This document shows positions 33,301 to 42,807 of a stretch of 64,000 nt of DNA, in pieces (position 1 is the stretch's first letter; the number at the start of each line of letters is the position of its first letter). Where the stretch lies: contig OX393550.1 of the NCBI GenBank assembly GCA_947650365.1, positions 50,795,633-50,859,632 on the forward strand, given 5' to 3'. The DNA is from Chamaelirium japonicum. Taxonomy: Eukaryota; Streptophyta; Magnoliopsida; Liliales; Melanthiaceae. Below the pieces are notes generated by a model. It made no database searches and was not told where the DNA came from. It saw nothing but the letters and a program-made list of their open reading frames with translations. Made by a program: the position numbers and the translations under genes.

Positions 33301-35396
33301 GCCGGGTGGAAAATCTTCTGGGATTAGCAAACCTTGCTGTTATGGTGGAGAGAAGCAGCTAAATTTCCAGCATTCCTCATCCCCATCTTTCCTTGTAAGC
33401 GATTTATCTACCGGTAATTCATTTCCTAGAGCAACCTCCTTTGCTCCAGAGCTTCCTGACAATTTTTTCGCTTCTCCTCAAGACCTAACACCTGAACATT
33501 CCACGATAGTTCACTCTAAAGGCGATCCTACAAATGATCTCATATATTCGGATGATAAACCACTAGAGCAAGTGAGTGATGTCCCAACTGTGCCAATGAA
33601 TGATGATGTGTTTAGAGTTAGCTGTGTATCGTCTGGTTTGGTTGGAGGTGATGCTATTGGCTGCTCTCGGATGACCAAGGTACCAAGTAGACTTGAGAAT
33701 TCCTTCGCAAGTGCTTTGAACTCTTCAAATACACCCACTCTGCTACTTTCGGATAATGACTTGTTTGATGGCATGGAATTGGATCTAAGCCGAGGAATTA
33801 TGGGGCATGATAGTTGGGATGACATCATATTCTCAGCTGGCAGTGGTAGTTGCTCAAATTTGAGTACTAGTGTTGCAGGCTGCATTGACGTCGAATCTAT
33901 AGAAGATGTCGATAAAGGATTTCTCTCGGAGTCTACACTCGAACAACTGATGGATGGTGTCATTGCTGGAAACGTCGGCTTACCATCTAGTCATAACTAT
34001 GTTGCCACCAATGGCAACTCCATTGCCAGTCTTGATTCAGAGCATCAATTTTCTAGCATTACAAAGGCAGGTGGTCCCCAGCCACTGGTAGGGCATCCTT
34101 CCCTCGTTCGAAGAACTGATCTGTCCTTGCCTGAGCTTAGCTTGGAAAAGATGATGCGAGGGCCTCCGAAAGAAGCATTTGTGAAGTCCCACATGAGTTC
34201 GTGGATTGATGACGGTTGCAGTGCGAATGCCGAGAGTGCGGTAATTGATCAGCCCAAGAAACCTGAAGATGCTGTCAAGGTTGCTAGGAAAAGGGCGAGA
34301 CCGGGAGAAAGTAATCGCCCGAGGCCAAAAGATCGTCAACAAATTCAAGATCGCGTTAAGGAGTTACGGGAGATTGTGCCCAATAGCGCAAAGGTACTTT
34401 CACAACTTCCGCTTCGAATGCTGCCAGATTATAACTTCATCTGGTGTATTACCCTGTTGATTTTTTTTGGATTCAAACAGTGTAGTATTGACTCTCTGTT
34501 GGATCGCACGATAAAGCACATGCTCTTCTTGCAAAGTGTGACAAAATATGCGGACAAGCTTAAAAATGCTGATGAGCCGAAGGTACAGCTATTTTCCGTC
34601 GTTTTTGTTCGTTTTGGAAATTCAATTCCATGTGCATTTGATCAAAATCATCAAATACAATTTGCATCTATACGACTGTCGTTTTTGTGTGTTTGGAAAT
34701 TCAATTCCATGTGCATTTGATCAAATACAATTTGCATCTATACGACTGTAGATGATCGGTGATGAAAGCGGTGTTGTACTAAGAGACAATTTGAGTGGTG
34801 GTGGCGCCACCTGGGCATACGAAGTTGCAGGTCAAACCATGGTCTGTCCAATATTGGTCGAGGACCTCACCCCCCCTGGTCAGATGCTGGTTGAGGTGAA
34901 AATACTAACTCAAATCAGCTTTCGAACTCTCGTGCTTCGTAAGGATGAACTTGAAACATCTCATCCATTCTGTAACAGATGCTCTGCGAGGAGCGCGGGT
35001 TCTTTCTTGAGATAGCAGACGTGATCCGTGGATTCGGCTTGACAATCTTGAAGGGAGTGATGGAAGTTCGCGACAGCAAGATCTGGGCGCGATTTCTGGT
35101 CGAGGTAGAAACATGGGAAACAAAACCCTTAACATTTTCAGTGCATTTCTCACCAGTCTCTTTTCCTCGCGATTTGGGTTTCTCAAATATGTTCATAAGA
35201 TTCACAACTGCAGGCGAACCGGGACGTGACGAGAATGGATATATTTCTGTCGCTTGTTCAGCTCCTACAACAGGCAAGCTGTGCTCGTTCTATTGATCAG
35301 CCGGCAAAGGTTATTGAGAAAGGGGTTCCTGCATTTGCTAATTATCAGCAATCTCCAGCTCCAATTTCCGTTGGTCTTGCTGATGGGTTCCAGTGA
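23410..35396 (+). CDS. LHW-like: LONESOME HIGHWAY/EMB1444-like bHLH transcription factor, ten exons
   Basis: Exons by GT-AG sites and conserved translation: 23410-23504, 24273-24362, 27274-27382, 27642-27683, 27848-27907, 32591-34393, 34481-34582, 34752-34895, 34979-35104, 35214-35396. Total 2,754 bases, 917 residues, no internal stop. Residues 1-150 form the MYC-type N-terminal domain (WSYGALW, VGEG, AGIKTIAVI, GVVQFGS). The long Ser-rich exon 6 supplies an unstructured middle with acidic patches. The bHLH is at about 705-767 (PRPKDRQQIQDRVKELREIVPN, split, then CSIDSLLDRTIKHMLFLQ). As in LHW, the basic region lacks the usual His-Glu-Arg, so DNA contact probably depends on a partner. A C-terminal ACT-like region follows (TWAYEV, MVCPILVEDL, GFFLEIADVIRGFGLTILKG). 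LHW proteins pair with TMO5-type bHLH factors in vascular cell division; subfamily choice (LHW versus EMB1444/LHL) is open. Longer than the 650-740 residues I recall for Arabidopsis homologues. Confidence 0.93.
24642..27190 (+). mobile_element. Solo LTR (2.55 kb) in intron 2 of the bHLH gene, family 2
   Basis: Ends TGTAGATAC and GCGCATACA, flanked by the perfect 5-bp duplication GTCAT (24637-24641 and 27191-27195). It has a TATAAATA box at 25264-25271 and AATAAA at 27156-27161, both in the sense of the host gene. There is no second LTR, primer site or gene, so it is a solo LTR. U3 carries (GGACCCGA)-type motifs, a GGCCGGCC-rich patch and a GAAAAG purine tract (24895-24990). The part after the TATA box holds a 70/71-bp tandem array. 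Its last 285 bp recur inverted at 60340-60625. Family unknown; length and ends fit a gypsy LTR. Confidence 0.9.
25515..26230 (+). repeat. 70/71-bp tandem repeat array inside the solo LTR
   Basis: About nine near-identical units start at 25571, 25641, 25712, 25783, 25854, 25924, 25995, 26066 and 26137, each beginning CTTCGACTCCGATCAAG and containing AAAGCCCGGAGAAGAAGAGG. A partial unit lies on the left and a decayed one on the right. Unit length alternates between 70 and 71 through one C. T is rare outside TCC/TCG contexts, so no stop codon occurs in any of the three plus frames and three long overlapping open frames result. They are a by-product of repeat composition. Confidence 0.95.
30040..30390. 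repeat. Threefold imperfect repeat with (GA)n tracts in intron 5
   Basis: Blocks sharing GCACCACATGGTTCGGC, GAGATGAAGGCGAAATACA and CACTAAGCAGAGAGCTCA recur three times, with (GA)n at 30191-30242 and 30352-30388 between or after them. Confidence 0.75.
31383..31500. repeat. 57-bp tandem duplication in intron 5
   Basis: CTTGATTTACTGTACATTCC starts at 31383 and again at 31440. The copies also share CAGGTGCA, GGCAATC and TTGAATACAGAAC, with a small insertion in the second. Confidence 0.85.
31501..31926 (-). other. Unrecognised open frame with upstream TATA box and repeats, antisense in intron 5
   Basis: 141 codons on the minus strand (MSVNRDQEANRHISFLPVQG...), no domain recognised. A TATATAAG box lies at 32008-32015, 82 bp upstream of its first ATG. 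Three direct repeats of about 50 bp begin at 32124, 32174 and 32222 (GTCACCTGGATCGG and variants). TATA box plus upstream repeats could be a retroelement promoter (U3) or a real small gene. Without homology I treat the frame as unproven. Confidence 0.25.
34394..34480 (+). other. Intron 6 of the bHLH gene: short, multiple of three, stop-free
   Basis: 87 bases with GT...AG ends (AAAG|GTACTTTC and AAACAG|TGTAGT) and no stop codon in the reading frame. It interrupts the HLH between VPNSAK and CSIDSL. If retained it would add 29 residues, Ile/Leu/Phe-rich, to the loop region of the HLH. Confidence 0.85.
34599..34751 (+). repeat. Tandem duplication in intron 7 ending at the splice acceptor
   Basis: Two copies of about 75 bp, each running from CGTTTTTGT(T/G)(C/T)GTTT through ATTCAATTCCATGTGCATTT and ATACAATTTGCATCTATACG to ACTGT. 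The first copy ends CTGTCG and the second CTGTAG, so only the second supplies the AG acceptor used for exon 8 (starts 34752). Confidence 0.9.
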
Positions 35397-36031
35397 TTGG
35401 GAGAACTGGTCGACTCGTAAATTGGCTGAAATGGGTAATGTGACCCCACGGTGAGTGGTGTTTTGCGACCAGGAGATCAGAACATTGCTGTCGAGAAATT
35501 GGATGATCCATCGAGGGACCAGTTGATGCAATTCTGGCCGTCCGTCGGGGCTGGACAAGGCTGATTTTGATGAAGATACATGTGGTGGAGGATGGAACAG
35601 CTGGTGATTTCTTGTTTATAGTTTCCCAATGGAAAGAATAAGCTATATATTGTATTTGTGAATGGGAAGCATGAATTCCTGGTTCCAGGGATGGAAGAGT
35701 ATGTTTATAAGCCTGTGTGGGGTGCAAGAGGACAATGTGATGAATTTCTAACCCTGTAGAGCTGCTGGAATGTGGACCATTTTGGTTCTTAATTAACCTG
35801 TTTATGTAGAATCAGATGTTGTTAACCTAATCACAAGCTGACCTGTTATGGACTATCACTATGGCTTTAGATGGTTCCAGGCCAGCCCGATGCCCATCGG
35901 GTCGGGCCTGATCTGGGCAGAATTAGCTTGGGCTTTAAGCTGGGCTATGCTCAAACATTCAAGCCTTACTTCTTTTTTTTTATTATTGAGAAATCCCTCT
36001 CAGTGAATGAGACCAGTAGATTATAATAATA
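35397..36031. other. 3' flank of the bHLH gene
   Basis: Likely 3' UTR and downstream sequence; no clear AATAAA signal chosen. 35885-35950 has a short GGGTCGGGCC patch of hAT-like character without ends. Confidence 0.4.
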
Positions 36032-36321
36032 AGTGCAAATTACAAAAGCCTCCCCTGAACAATATAATGCATTTCATATTAGTCCCTAAACTGTTTTTTT
36101 ATCCCGAAAATACTCTTATCGATTTTTAATAATACTCAAAAATGTTTTAGAATATTAAACTTATGCTTACTAGGACATTGGATATTTTTGGAATAAAAGT
36201 GATAGGGGCTAAATGCAGAGAGCATAGTTCAATGATCAAGCTGTCAAAAAAAAAAAAAAAAAATCAGGGACCATTATGAAATGAGGTGTATAGTTTAGGG
36301 GAGGTATTTGTAATTTGCCCT
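36032..36321. mobile_element. MITE-like inverted-repeat element
   Basis: 290 bp with inverted ends AGTGCAAATTACAAAAGCCT and AGGGCAAATTACAAATACCT (about 24 bp, followed by CCCC). The inner parts also pair (TTTCATATTAGTCCCT with the inverted CATTTCATAATGGTCCCT). The target duplication is unclear because both flanks are AATAAG-rich. Confidence 0.6.
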
Positions 36322-36570
36322 AATAAGTAATAATAATGGACAAGATGAGGGGGGGAGGGGGGGGGGGGGGGGGGGGAGAGAGAGAGAGAGAGGCTAGTTA
36401 CAAAGATTCAGAAGAAAGTATTTTGCACTAGGAGGTAGGTTAGCCACCCACGGGTGGATGAGGGACCTAACGAAAGCTTGGTTGTTCCTCTTGAGTAAGA
36501 CGCACCTGCAGATTGCAATTGCCAGAATGTCCCAATCCTTTATGTCTGGGTTTGATCTTGCACTTCCTCC

Positions 36571-37170
36571 TAGGGGTGTGCAGGATCCAAACCAAACCGA
36601 CCAAACCGACCGAACCAAACCAAACCGACCGAATTTGATCGGTTTCGACACACTCAACGGATCGGATTGGATCAGGATTTCTCAAAACCGATATGATTGG
36701 ATCGGTTATCGGAATTATCAATTAAAAACCGACCTAAACCGAACCGAACCAAACCGGACTCCGGTTTATAATTTACTAATTTAGTGGTAACTGTTGTGAA
36801 CTTTTGTTTAATTGTTAAAACTGTACTTTGTAGTTTTTAATATTTGATGGATATGAATATTGTGGACATAATGGTATTGTTGTTGATAACTTGGTATTTT
36901 GGTAAGTAATGTAGTATCATTTTATAATTTTTAAAATAATCATTTTAAAGTTGAAACTAAGTCCAAATTAAAAAAAAAAATAGTAAGCATATGGGCCAAA
37001 GCCCAAACCGACCATCCAATCCAATCCAAACCGACTTTAATTGGATTGGATTGGATTGGATTCCAGTCTCAATCGGTTTGGATCGGATTGCAAATTCTCA
37101 AAACCGACCTAGGTTGGATCGGTTTGGGTTTTGCCTAAATATGTCGGTTTCGAACCGATGCACACCCCTA
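36571..37170. mobile_element. hAT-type small element, AAACCGACC family
   Basis: 600 bp, ends TAGGGGTGTGCAGGATCC and ATGCACACCCCTA, perfect 8-bp duplication CTTCCTCC (36563-36570 and 37171-37178). The subterminal parts are packed with AAACCGACC and GATTGGATT motifs, while the centre is AT-rich. No transposase. Confidence 0.93.
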
Positions 37171-37314
37171 CTTCCTCCTGACCCCCCAAAGAGAAATCAG
37201 AGACGTCGGGGGTGACCTCTGATTCATTTTGAACATGAAAGAGCCCCAGATGGACCACGAGTAAACACAACGGATCAAAACTTGCTCAGATGTCTCGTCT
37301 GCATGGCTGCAGAG

Positions 37315-38262
37315 CAGTGGCGGACCCAGGATTTTTCTTCAGGAGGGGTATAATTATTAAATAATAACTACAGTCGCTGCCTCACAGTCGAAGGCATCGG
37401 CAAGTGGCGTGACAATCTCTACCCTTCATTCGATAGCGCAACAAAAGGCCTATTAGGATTTTGTCTCTAGTGGAGGAGAATTTCGATCCTCAAGAGTCCT
37501 TCGAAAATTGGAACTATAATTGGCCGACTCGATCGAGGTGCACGGGTTGTAAATAATAGACCAGATTCTTTTTTCTTTTTTTTGCCAGGGGGGATTTCAT
37601 ACATACTCCCAAAAACCTATAAATAGGTCCTGATGCCCACTCGATTCTTATTCACTAAGGGCCATGGGATGACCTCTACGAAGATGCCACGTGCGCGGGA
37701 GGTGGCAGAAGGCGGTGGGTGTTGGCTGGACAGTGGTGGGCTTCGGTGGCCGGTAAACGGCGAGCCAGCCATGGGTCACCAATACAGGTGGCAATGGCGG
37801 GTGGTGGCCGGCGGCGACGCGGTGGCCCATGTGACGGTGGGGGTGGGGGTCGGTGGCATGACGATGGATATTGACTGGCTGGGGATGGTGGCCACCTCCA
37901 TGTGAAGTTGGCAACCAAAAGTTTGCTAGAATTTATTTTTTGATAAATTACACTTTGCTCCCCCCTGAAGTTTAGCTCAAAAACATTTAACCCCCCTATA
38001 GTTAAAAAATAACATTTTGCCCCCCTTCAATTAAGTTTCGATCAGATAATTAATTACCAAATGAGGAAATCAAGTAGTTGACAAAAGGGATATTGTGCGA
38101 ACATTTCAAACTTTAGGGAGTGATTTGGAACAAAATAAACTATTGGGGGGTTAAGTGTTTTTGACCTAAAATTCAAGGGGGTAAGTGTAACTTATCCTTT
38201 TTTTTTCCCAAATTGAGGGGGGGGCTTGAGCCCCCCCTAGGCCCAATGTAGGTCCGCCCCTG
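37315..38262. mobile_element. hAT-type non-autonomous element, GGCGGACCCAGG ends
   Basis: 948 bp, left end CAGTGGCGGACCCAGG, right end inverted CAGGGGCGGACCTACATT, perfect 8-bp duplication CTGCAGAG (37307-37314 and 38263-38270). It contains a GGTGG-rich patch (37690-37890) and a second inverted-repeat unit at 37941-38197. No transposase. It lies within the LINE fragment. Confidence 0.9.
37941..38197. mobile_element. Inverted-repeat unit inside the hAT element
   Basis: Inverted arms of about 50 bp: left GATAAATTACACTTTGCTCC, right inverted GGATAAGTTACACTTACCCC. The arms continue with CTCAAAAACATTTAACCCCC and TCAAAAACACTTAACCCCCC. It is either a MITE nested within the hAT element or that element's own fold-back core. 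The flanks are T runs, so no duplication can be read. Confidence 0.5.
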
Positions 38263-38859
38263 CTGCAGAGGGTGCAGCTAGGATCAGAAACTCCTGAATG
38301 TTGTCTTTTGATGAGGTTCACTTTTGTTAGAATCTTGTCCTCGAATGCAAGTCTCATGAAGATTTTCGTCTTGGGGGGGCATTTGGCACGCCAATTGTGT
38401 TTGGCGATAGGGTAGGACACACCACCGCAGTTGAGAAATTGGTAAAGGCTCTTAACCGAGAACCTGTCCGAGGAAGTCCAACTCCAACCTTCCTCCGTCA
38501 GCGAGACCTGCTGTAGTATGTCGAGCAGATTGCCCTGCTCTGGAATAAGTTTCGTAGGGAATGGTTCTCCGAAACACGAACACTAGGTTGTGCAAGAGCC
38601 TTGCACCGATGCTGAGATCTCACCATAGCCGCTTGTTTGTCACTAATTCGTAGAGGTTGTAGAAGAGGGTACCCAGAGGGAGGTCTCCAAGCCAAATTTT
38701 GTCTCATAATCATACTTTGGAGTCGTTACCAATAATAAGTATGTTCCCACACCTGAATATGAAAGACAACTGAAGCACCCCCTCCTAGAAGGGTGAGATG
38801 ATATTGGAGGAGCAAGAGCATACCGGAGAAGAGAGAATTTTCGAAAGTACCGGCTGGAT

Positions 38860-40400
38860 ATCACCTCCCTCCAAGTGTCGCCCAAGGACATAGCAGTCAT
38901 CGACCATCGGCATGACTTGTGGGGGATCATGAATAAGCGGTATAGGGATTACCGCTATGAGCTCTACGACTACTACGATTACTTGGTCGGCGAGCCGGCC
39001 GAGGCTTTACAGGCCATGGCCGATAGGAGAGATGCCCCTCCACTACACGTTGTCCAGTATCTGTCAGTTTGTAGGCTACCCCTAAATTTCAGGTATAATC
39101 ATTCTTTTGTTGGCTTACTTGTTTCAATTAGGGGTGTCAACGGGTCATGTCGTGTCGGGTTCATGTCGTGTCTAGTTTCGGGTCGTGTCCAAAACCCCTG
39201 GACCCAGACCTGACCCGTTTAACTAATCGTGTCTAGATCCTAAACCCGTACCCGACCCGCTAATAAACGGGTAGACCCGATAAGACCCGTTTACCACACG
39301 GGTCTAATCAATTGACCCAATCCGACTCGACCCGACCTAACCCGATAAACCCGCTAGTATTATATATTATAGTATCGGATTGCGGGCAGACCCGACAAGA
39401 CACAACTCGTTGAATTTTAAACAGGTCTTCCCGGGTCTACCGTGTCCAAACCCTAAACCCGGACTCGACCCGTTTATTAAACGGGTCTATCGTGTTGACC
39501 CGTTTACAACCCGAACCCATTTAGCCCTAACCCAGACCTGCTAACTTCATGTCGGGTCTGCCGTGTCGGGTCCGAAATTGCCAGCCCTAGTTTCAATATA
39601 TACTAATAAATAATTCACCCATCGTGTTTGTTACTTTATTGGGTTGATGCAAGAGCAATCCGAGCGAGGCAAGAGAAATAGGGGTGCCTCGATGACACCT
39701 GCTCCTGTGAGGGGGAGGGCTTCTCTGCCCCAGCTTGCCCACCAGATGGTAAATTATAAACATATTTCAATTTATAAAACATTGTAAAATGTGCAACTCA
39801 CTTCTATTTATTTTTATATGCCAAGAAAATAGAAGCAGTCCTTGGGCCATGAGTCAAGACACATTGTTCTTTTTAAGGAGTCTAGGAGGCGGCGTAGCAA
39901 CGGGGCATTTTTAGACCCGAGGGTCTCCTTGCAAGTGGTAAGTAATTTTGGATGCTTTCATTACTTCTTGATGAACTTAAATGTTAGGTCCTTAAATTTA
40001 TATAGGAGCAAATGAGGAATATGGTGGCCCCGTTAGGCGAGGGCTCCTCCAGCCAGCCATCTGTATCTGTTGACTCGGCGATGGATACTGTGCTCGGACA
40101 CGGACTACCCACGCACGGCCACGTCCTCTGTACGGGTCTCGGAGTCACACCCACCTCCTACTTTGGATGAGAGGGCATGCGCTCGAGGGCCCAAGACATC
40201 CAGACCGTGGTGATCTCGCAACTGCAATCTGCGTTAGACTCGGGGCGCGAGGAGAGGCTAGCCCAAAGTGTAGGTATGAGGACGAGAGGGAGTGGATACT
40301 GCATGACAGGGATGCCATGGAGCGTCGTATCGCACGTCTCGAGGAGTTAGCGACCCGGGGCTCAGGTATGTACTTGCTATTATTTCTAATCTTAATATGC
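38860..40400 (+). mobile_element. Relic of a plant En/Spm-type (Ptta/Transposase_24-like) ORF
   Basis: Plus-strand pieces: DLWGIMNKRYRDYRYELYDY (about 38915-38975), ERGKRNRGAS (about 39670-39700), SQDTLF (about 39855-39872) and DREWI-like EREWILHDRDAMERRIARLEE (about 40275-40350). Their order and style resemble Ptta/En/Spm Transposase_24 proteins as I remember them; the match is not strong. Intron-like AT-rich gaps separate the pieces. A hAT element sits at 39129-39589. Confidence 0.4.
39129..39589. mobile_element. hAT-type small element, GGGTCGGGT family, copy 3
   Basis: 461 bp, ends TAGGGGTGTCAACGGGTC and AATTGCCAGCCCTA, perfect 8-bp duplication GTTTCAAT (39121-39128 and 39590-39597). Same family and sense as 11571-12012. 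Confidence 0.94.
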
Positions 40401-40419
40401 ATTATTCATCTAAATTAAA

Positions 40420-40700
40420 TCAAATTAAGTATAAATGAAACTAAGTCTAAATATGCATTATTTAAACTTAGTCTAAACTTAATATGCATTATTTCTAATA
40501 TTAGTCTTAGTCTAAACTTAATCTAGACTATGGCTTAGTCTAAACTTAATATGCATTATTAACTAGACTAACATGCATTATTAACTTAATCTAAGACTAA
40601 GACTTAGACTTATGATAGATTAATATGCATTACTAACTAAGACTTAGACTTAATCAAGACTAATATGCATTATTAACTAGACTAAGACTTAGACTTATGA
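40420..40700. repeat. Short degenerate repeats (TTAGTCTAAACTTAATATGCATTATT type)
   Basis: Repeats of roughly 25-35 bp built from TTAGTCTAAACTT and AATATGCATTATT, on both strands, leading into the longer-period array at 40700. Confidence 0.7.
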
Positions 40701-42715
40701 TTTTGATCGCATCCGGAAATTAAGTCCAAAATAGAATAACTTATGATTGATTTTGAACACTTAGACTCAAAATTCACTAATCTGAGGACAAAATCTTAAA
40801 ATAGCTAGTAAAATATCAGAAAACTGGCACGATCATCTCACTCAGTGCCTAAGTAATTTGTCGAAACTAATGGCACACCGTTCGTAGTCTTGGTTTGTAA
40901 ATTAAATGAAATTAGAATTTTTGAACACAGACTCAATTTTCCAATAAGAGGGCGAAATCTTAAAATAGCTATTAAAGTCGTGAAACATGGCACGAGAATC
41001 TCACTCGGGGCCAAAGTGCTTATTGAAACCAATGACACACCGATCAGAGTCCCGGTTTGTAAATGGGATGATAAAAAAATTTGTGATTTTTGAACAGTTT
41101 GACTCAAAATTCGCCCATCGGACGGCGAAATATTAAAATAGCTAGTAAAAGGCTTTAAAACCGGCATCAGCACCTTGCTCGGGGTCAAAGTAACTTGTTG
41201 AATTCGAGGGTACACCGATCGGAGTCCCAGTTTGTAAATTAGGCAAAAAAATTATGATTTTTTAATGCTTAGACTCAAAATTCACCCTTCAGATGGTGAA
41301 ATTTTAAAATAGTTACTTAAAGCCTTCAAACCTGGCACGAGCATCTCGTTCGAAGCCAAAGTAATTTATTGAAATTGATGACACACCAATTGGAGCCCCT
41401 GTTTGTAAATTAGATAAAAACTAATGATTTTTAAACACTTAGACTCAACATTCCCCCATCGGACGGCGAAATATTAAAATAGCTAGTGAAAGAACTGAAA
41501 ACCACCACATACACCTCGATCGAGGTCAAAGTAACTTGTTGAAACTAAGTCTAAACTATCGGACGCTATTCGATCCGATAAAGATTCAATCGCAGCTGAA
41601 AATTAAGTCCAAAATATAATAACTTATGATTTTGAACACTTAGACTCAAAATCCGCCCATCTGATAACAAAATCTTAAAATAGCTAGTAAATTGCCTGAA
41701 AACTACACGATCACCTCGCTCAGTGCCTAAGAAAGTTGTCGAAACTAACGGCACCCCGATCGGAATCTCGGTTTGTAAATTTAATGAAATTAGAATTTTT
41801 GGAATTTTTGGACACATAGACTCAAAATTTGTCCATCATAGGGCGAAATCTTAAAATAGCTACTTAAAGTCATGATACATGGCACAAGCATCTCTCTCGG
41901 GACCAAAGTAACTTTTTGAAACCGACGACACACCTATCTGAATCCCGGTTTGTAAATTGGACGAAAACTTATGATTTTTGAATAATTAGACTCAAAATTG
42001 ATCCATTGAAGGGCATAATCGTAAAATAACTACTAAAAGATGTGAAAACCGGCATGGGCACCTAGCTCAGGGCCAAAGTAACTTGTTGAATTTGATGGCA
42101 CACCGATCGGAGTCTCGGTTTATAAATTGGACAAAAACTTATGATTTTTGAACAATTAGACTCAAAATTCATCCATCAGATGGCAGAATCATAAAATAAC
42201 TACTAAAAGGTCTGAAAATCGATATGGCACCTAGCTCAGGGCTAAAGTAACTTGTTGAATCTGACGAAACACCGATCGGAGTTCCGGTTTGAAAATTGGA
42301 TGTAAACATAATTTCTTAATATGTAAAACTGATCTAATATATCATTCGATCCGAAATACAAAAAATCTATTCGATTCAATTCAAATTAAAAACCAGCATG
42401 GGCACTTTGTTCGGGGCAAAAGTAACTTATTGAAACTGACGACACACCGATCGGAGTCTCGTTTTATAAATTAGACGATAACTTATGATTTTTGATTAAC
42501 TACTAAAATGTCTAAAAATCAACACGGGCACCTAGCTCGGGGCTAAAGTTACTTATCGAATTTGACGACACACCAATCAGAGTCCCGGTTTGAAAGATGG
42601 ACGTAAACTTAATTTCTTAACACGTAAAACTGATCCAATATATTATCCGATCCAAAATACGAAAAATCTATTCGATTCAATGCAAATTGATCTAATACAA
42701 TCAAAGTTGATTTGA
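40700..42715. repeat. Satellite-like tandem array, period about 170-180 bp
   Basis: The motif AGACTCAAAATTC recurs at about 40764, 40930, 41101, 41272, 41442, 41643, 41819, 41989 and 42169, giving spacings of 166, 171, 171, 170, 201, 176, 170 and 180. Two or three shortened units follow to about 42715. Each unit also holds CGGCGAAAT(C)TTAAAATAGCT, a GGCACGAGCACCTCGCTCGG-like block, GTAACTTGTTGAAA, GACACACCGATCGGAGT and CCCGGTTTGTAAATT. The units differ clearly from each other, so the array is old. No coding function seen. Confidence 0.9.
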
Positions 42716-42807
42716 TCCGATACCAGGGGTGACAATGGAGTTCAATAACCAAACTCAAAACATGGCCGGTATGGATATGGACATTTCTTAATATCCATAC
42801 TCGAAAC

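Larger units (their letters stand above)
36385..38850 (-). mobile_element. LINE 3' part (RT tail and zf-RVT region), split by two hAT elements
   Basis: On the minus strand it first reads a segment like GNDSKV...WLGDLPLG (about 38640-38740), typical of the region after LINE reverse transcriptase. Next is WRAKCPPKTKIFMRLAFEDKILT...CTLC (about 38275-38400), the zf-RVT domain with its Cys pair, then (D/E)TSEQVL (about 37270-37295) and finally LLKRNNQAF (about 36480-36520). The parts join across hAT elements at 36571-37170 and 37315-38262. The frame has stops and shifts. 5' parts (endonuclease, RT core) are missing, so it is a 5'-truncated dead copy. Confidence 0.7.

Noticed and set aside
36458-37215. 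Frames rich in Asn, Arg and Pro or Ile and Trp
   Set aside because: Translations of AAACCGACC and GATTGGATT words of a hAT element.
40700-42715. CRISPR-like regular repeats
   Set aside because: Units are contiguous diverged tandem repeats of about 172 bp without spacers, in a plant genome.
42725-42807. Possible hAT element start (CAGGGGTGACAATGG) cut by the Tat insertion
   Set aside because: No matching right end found after 58908, so it is not listed as an element.
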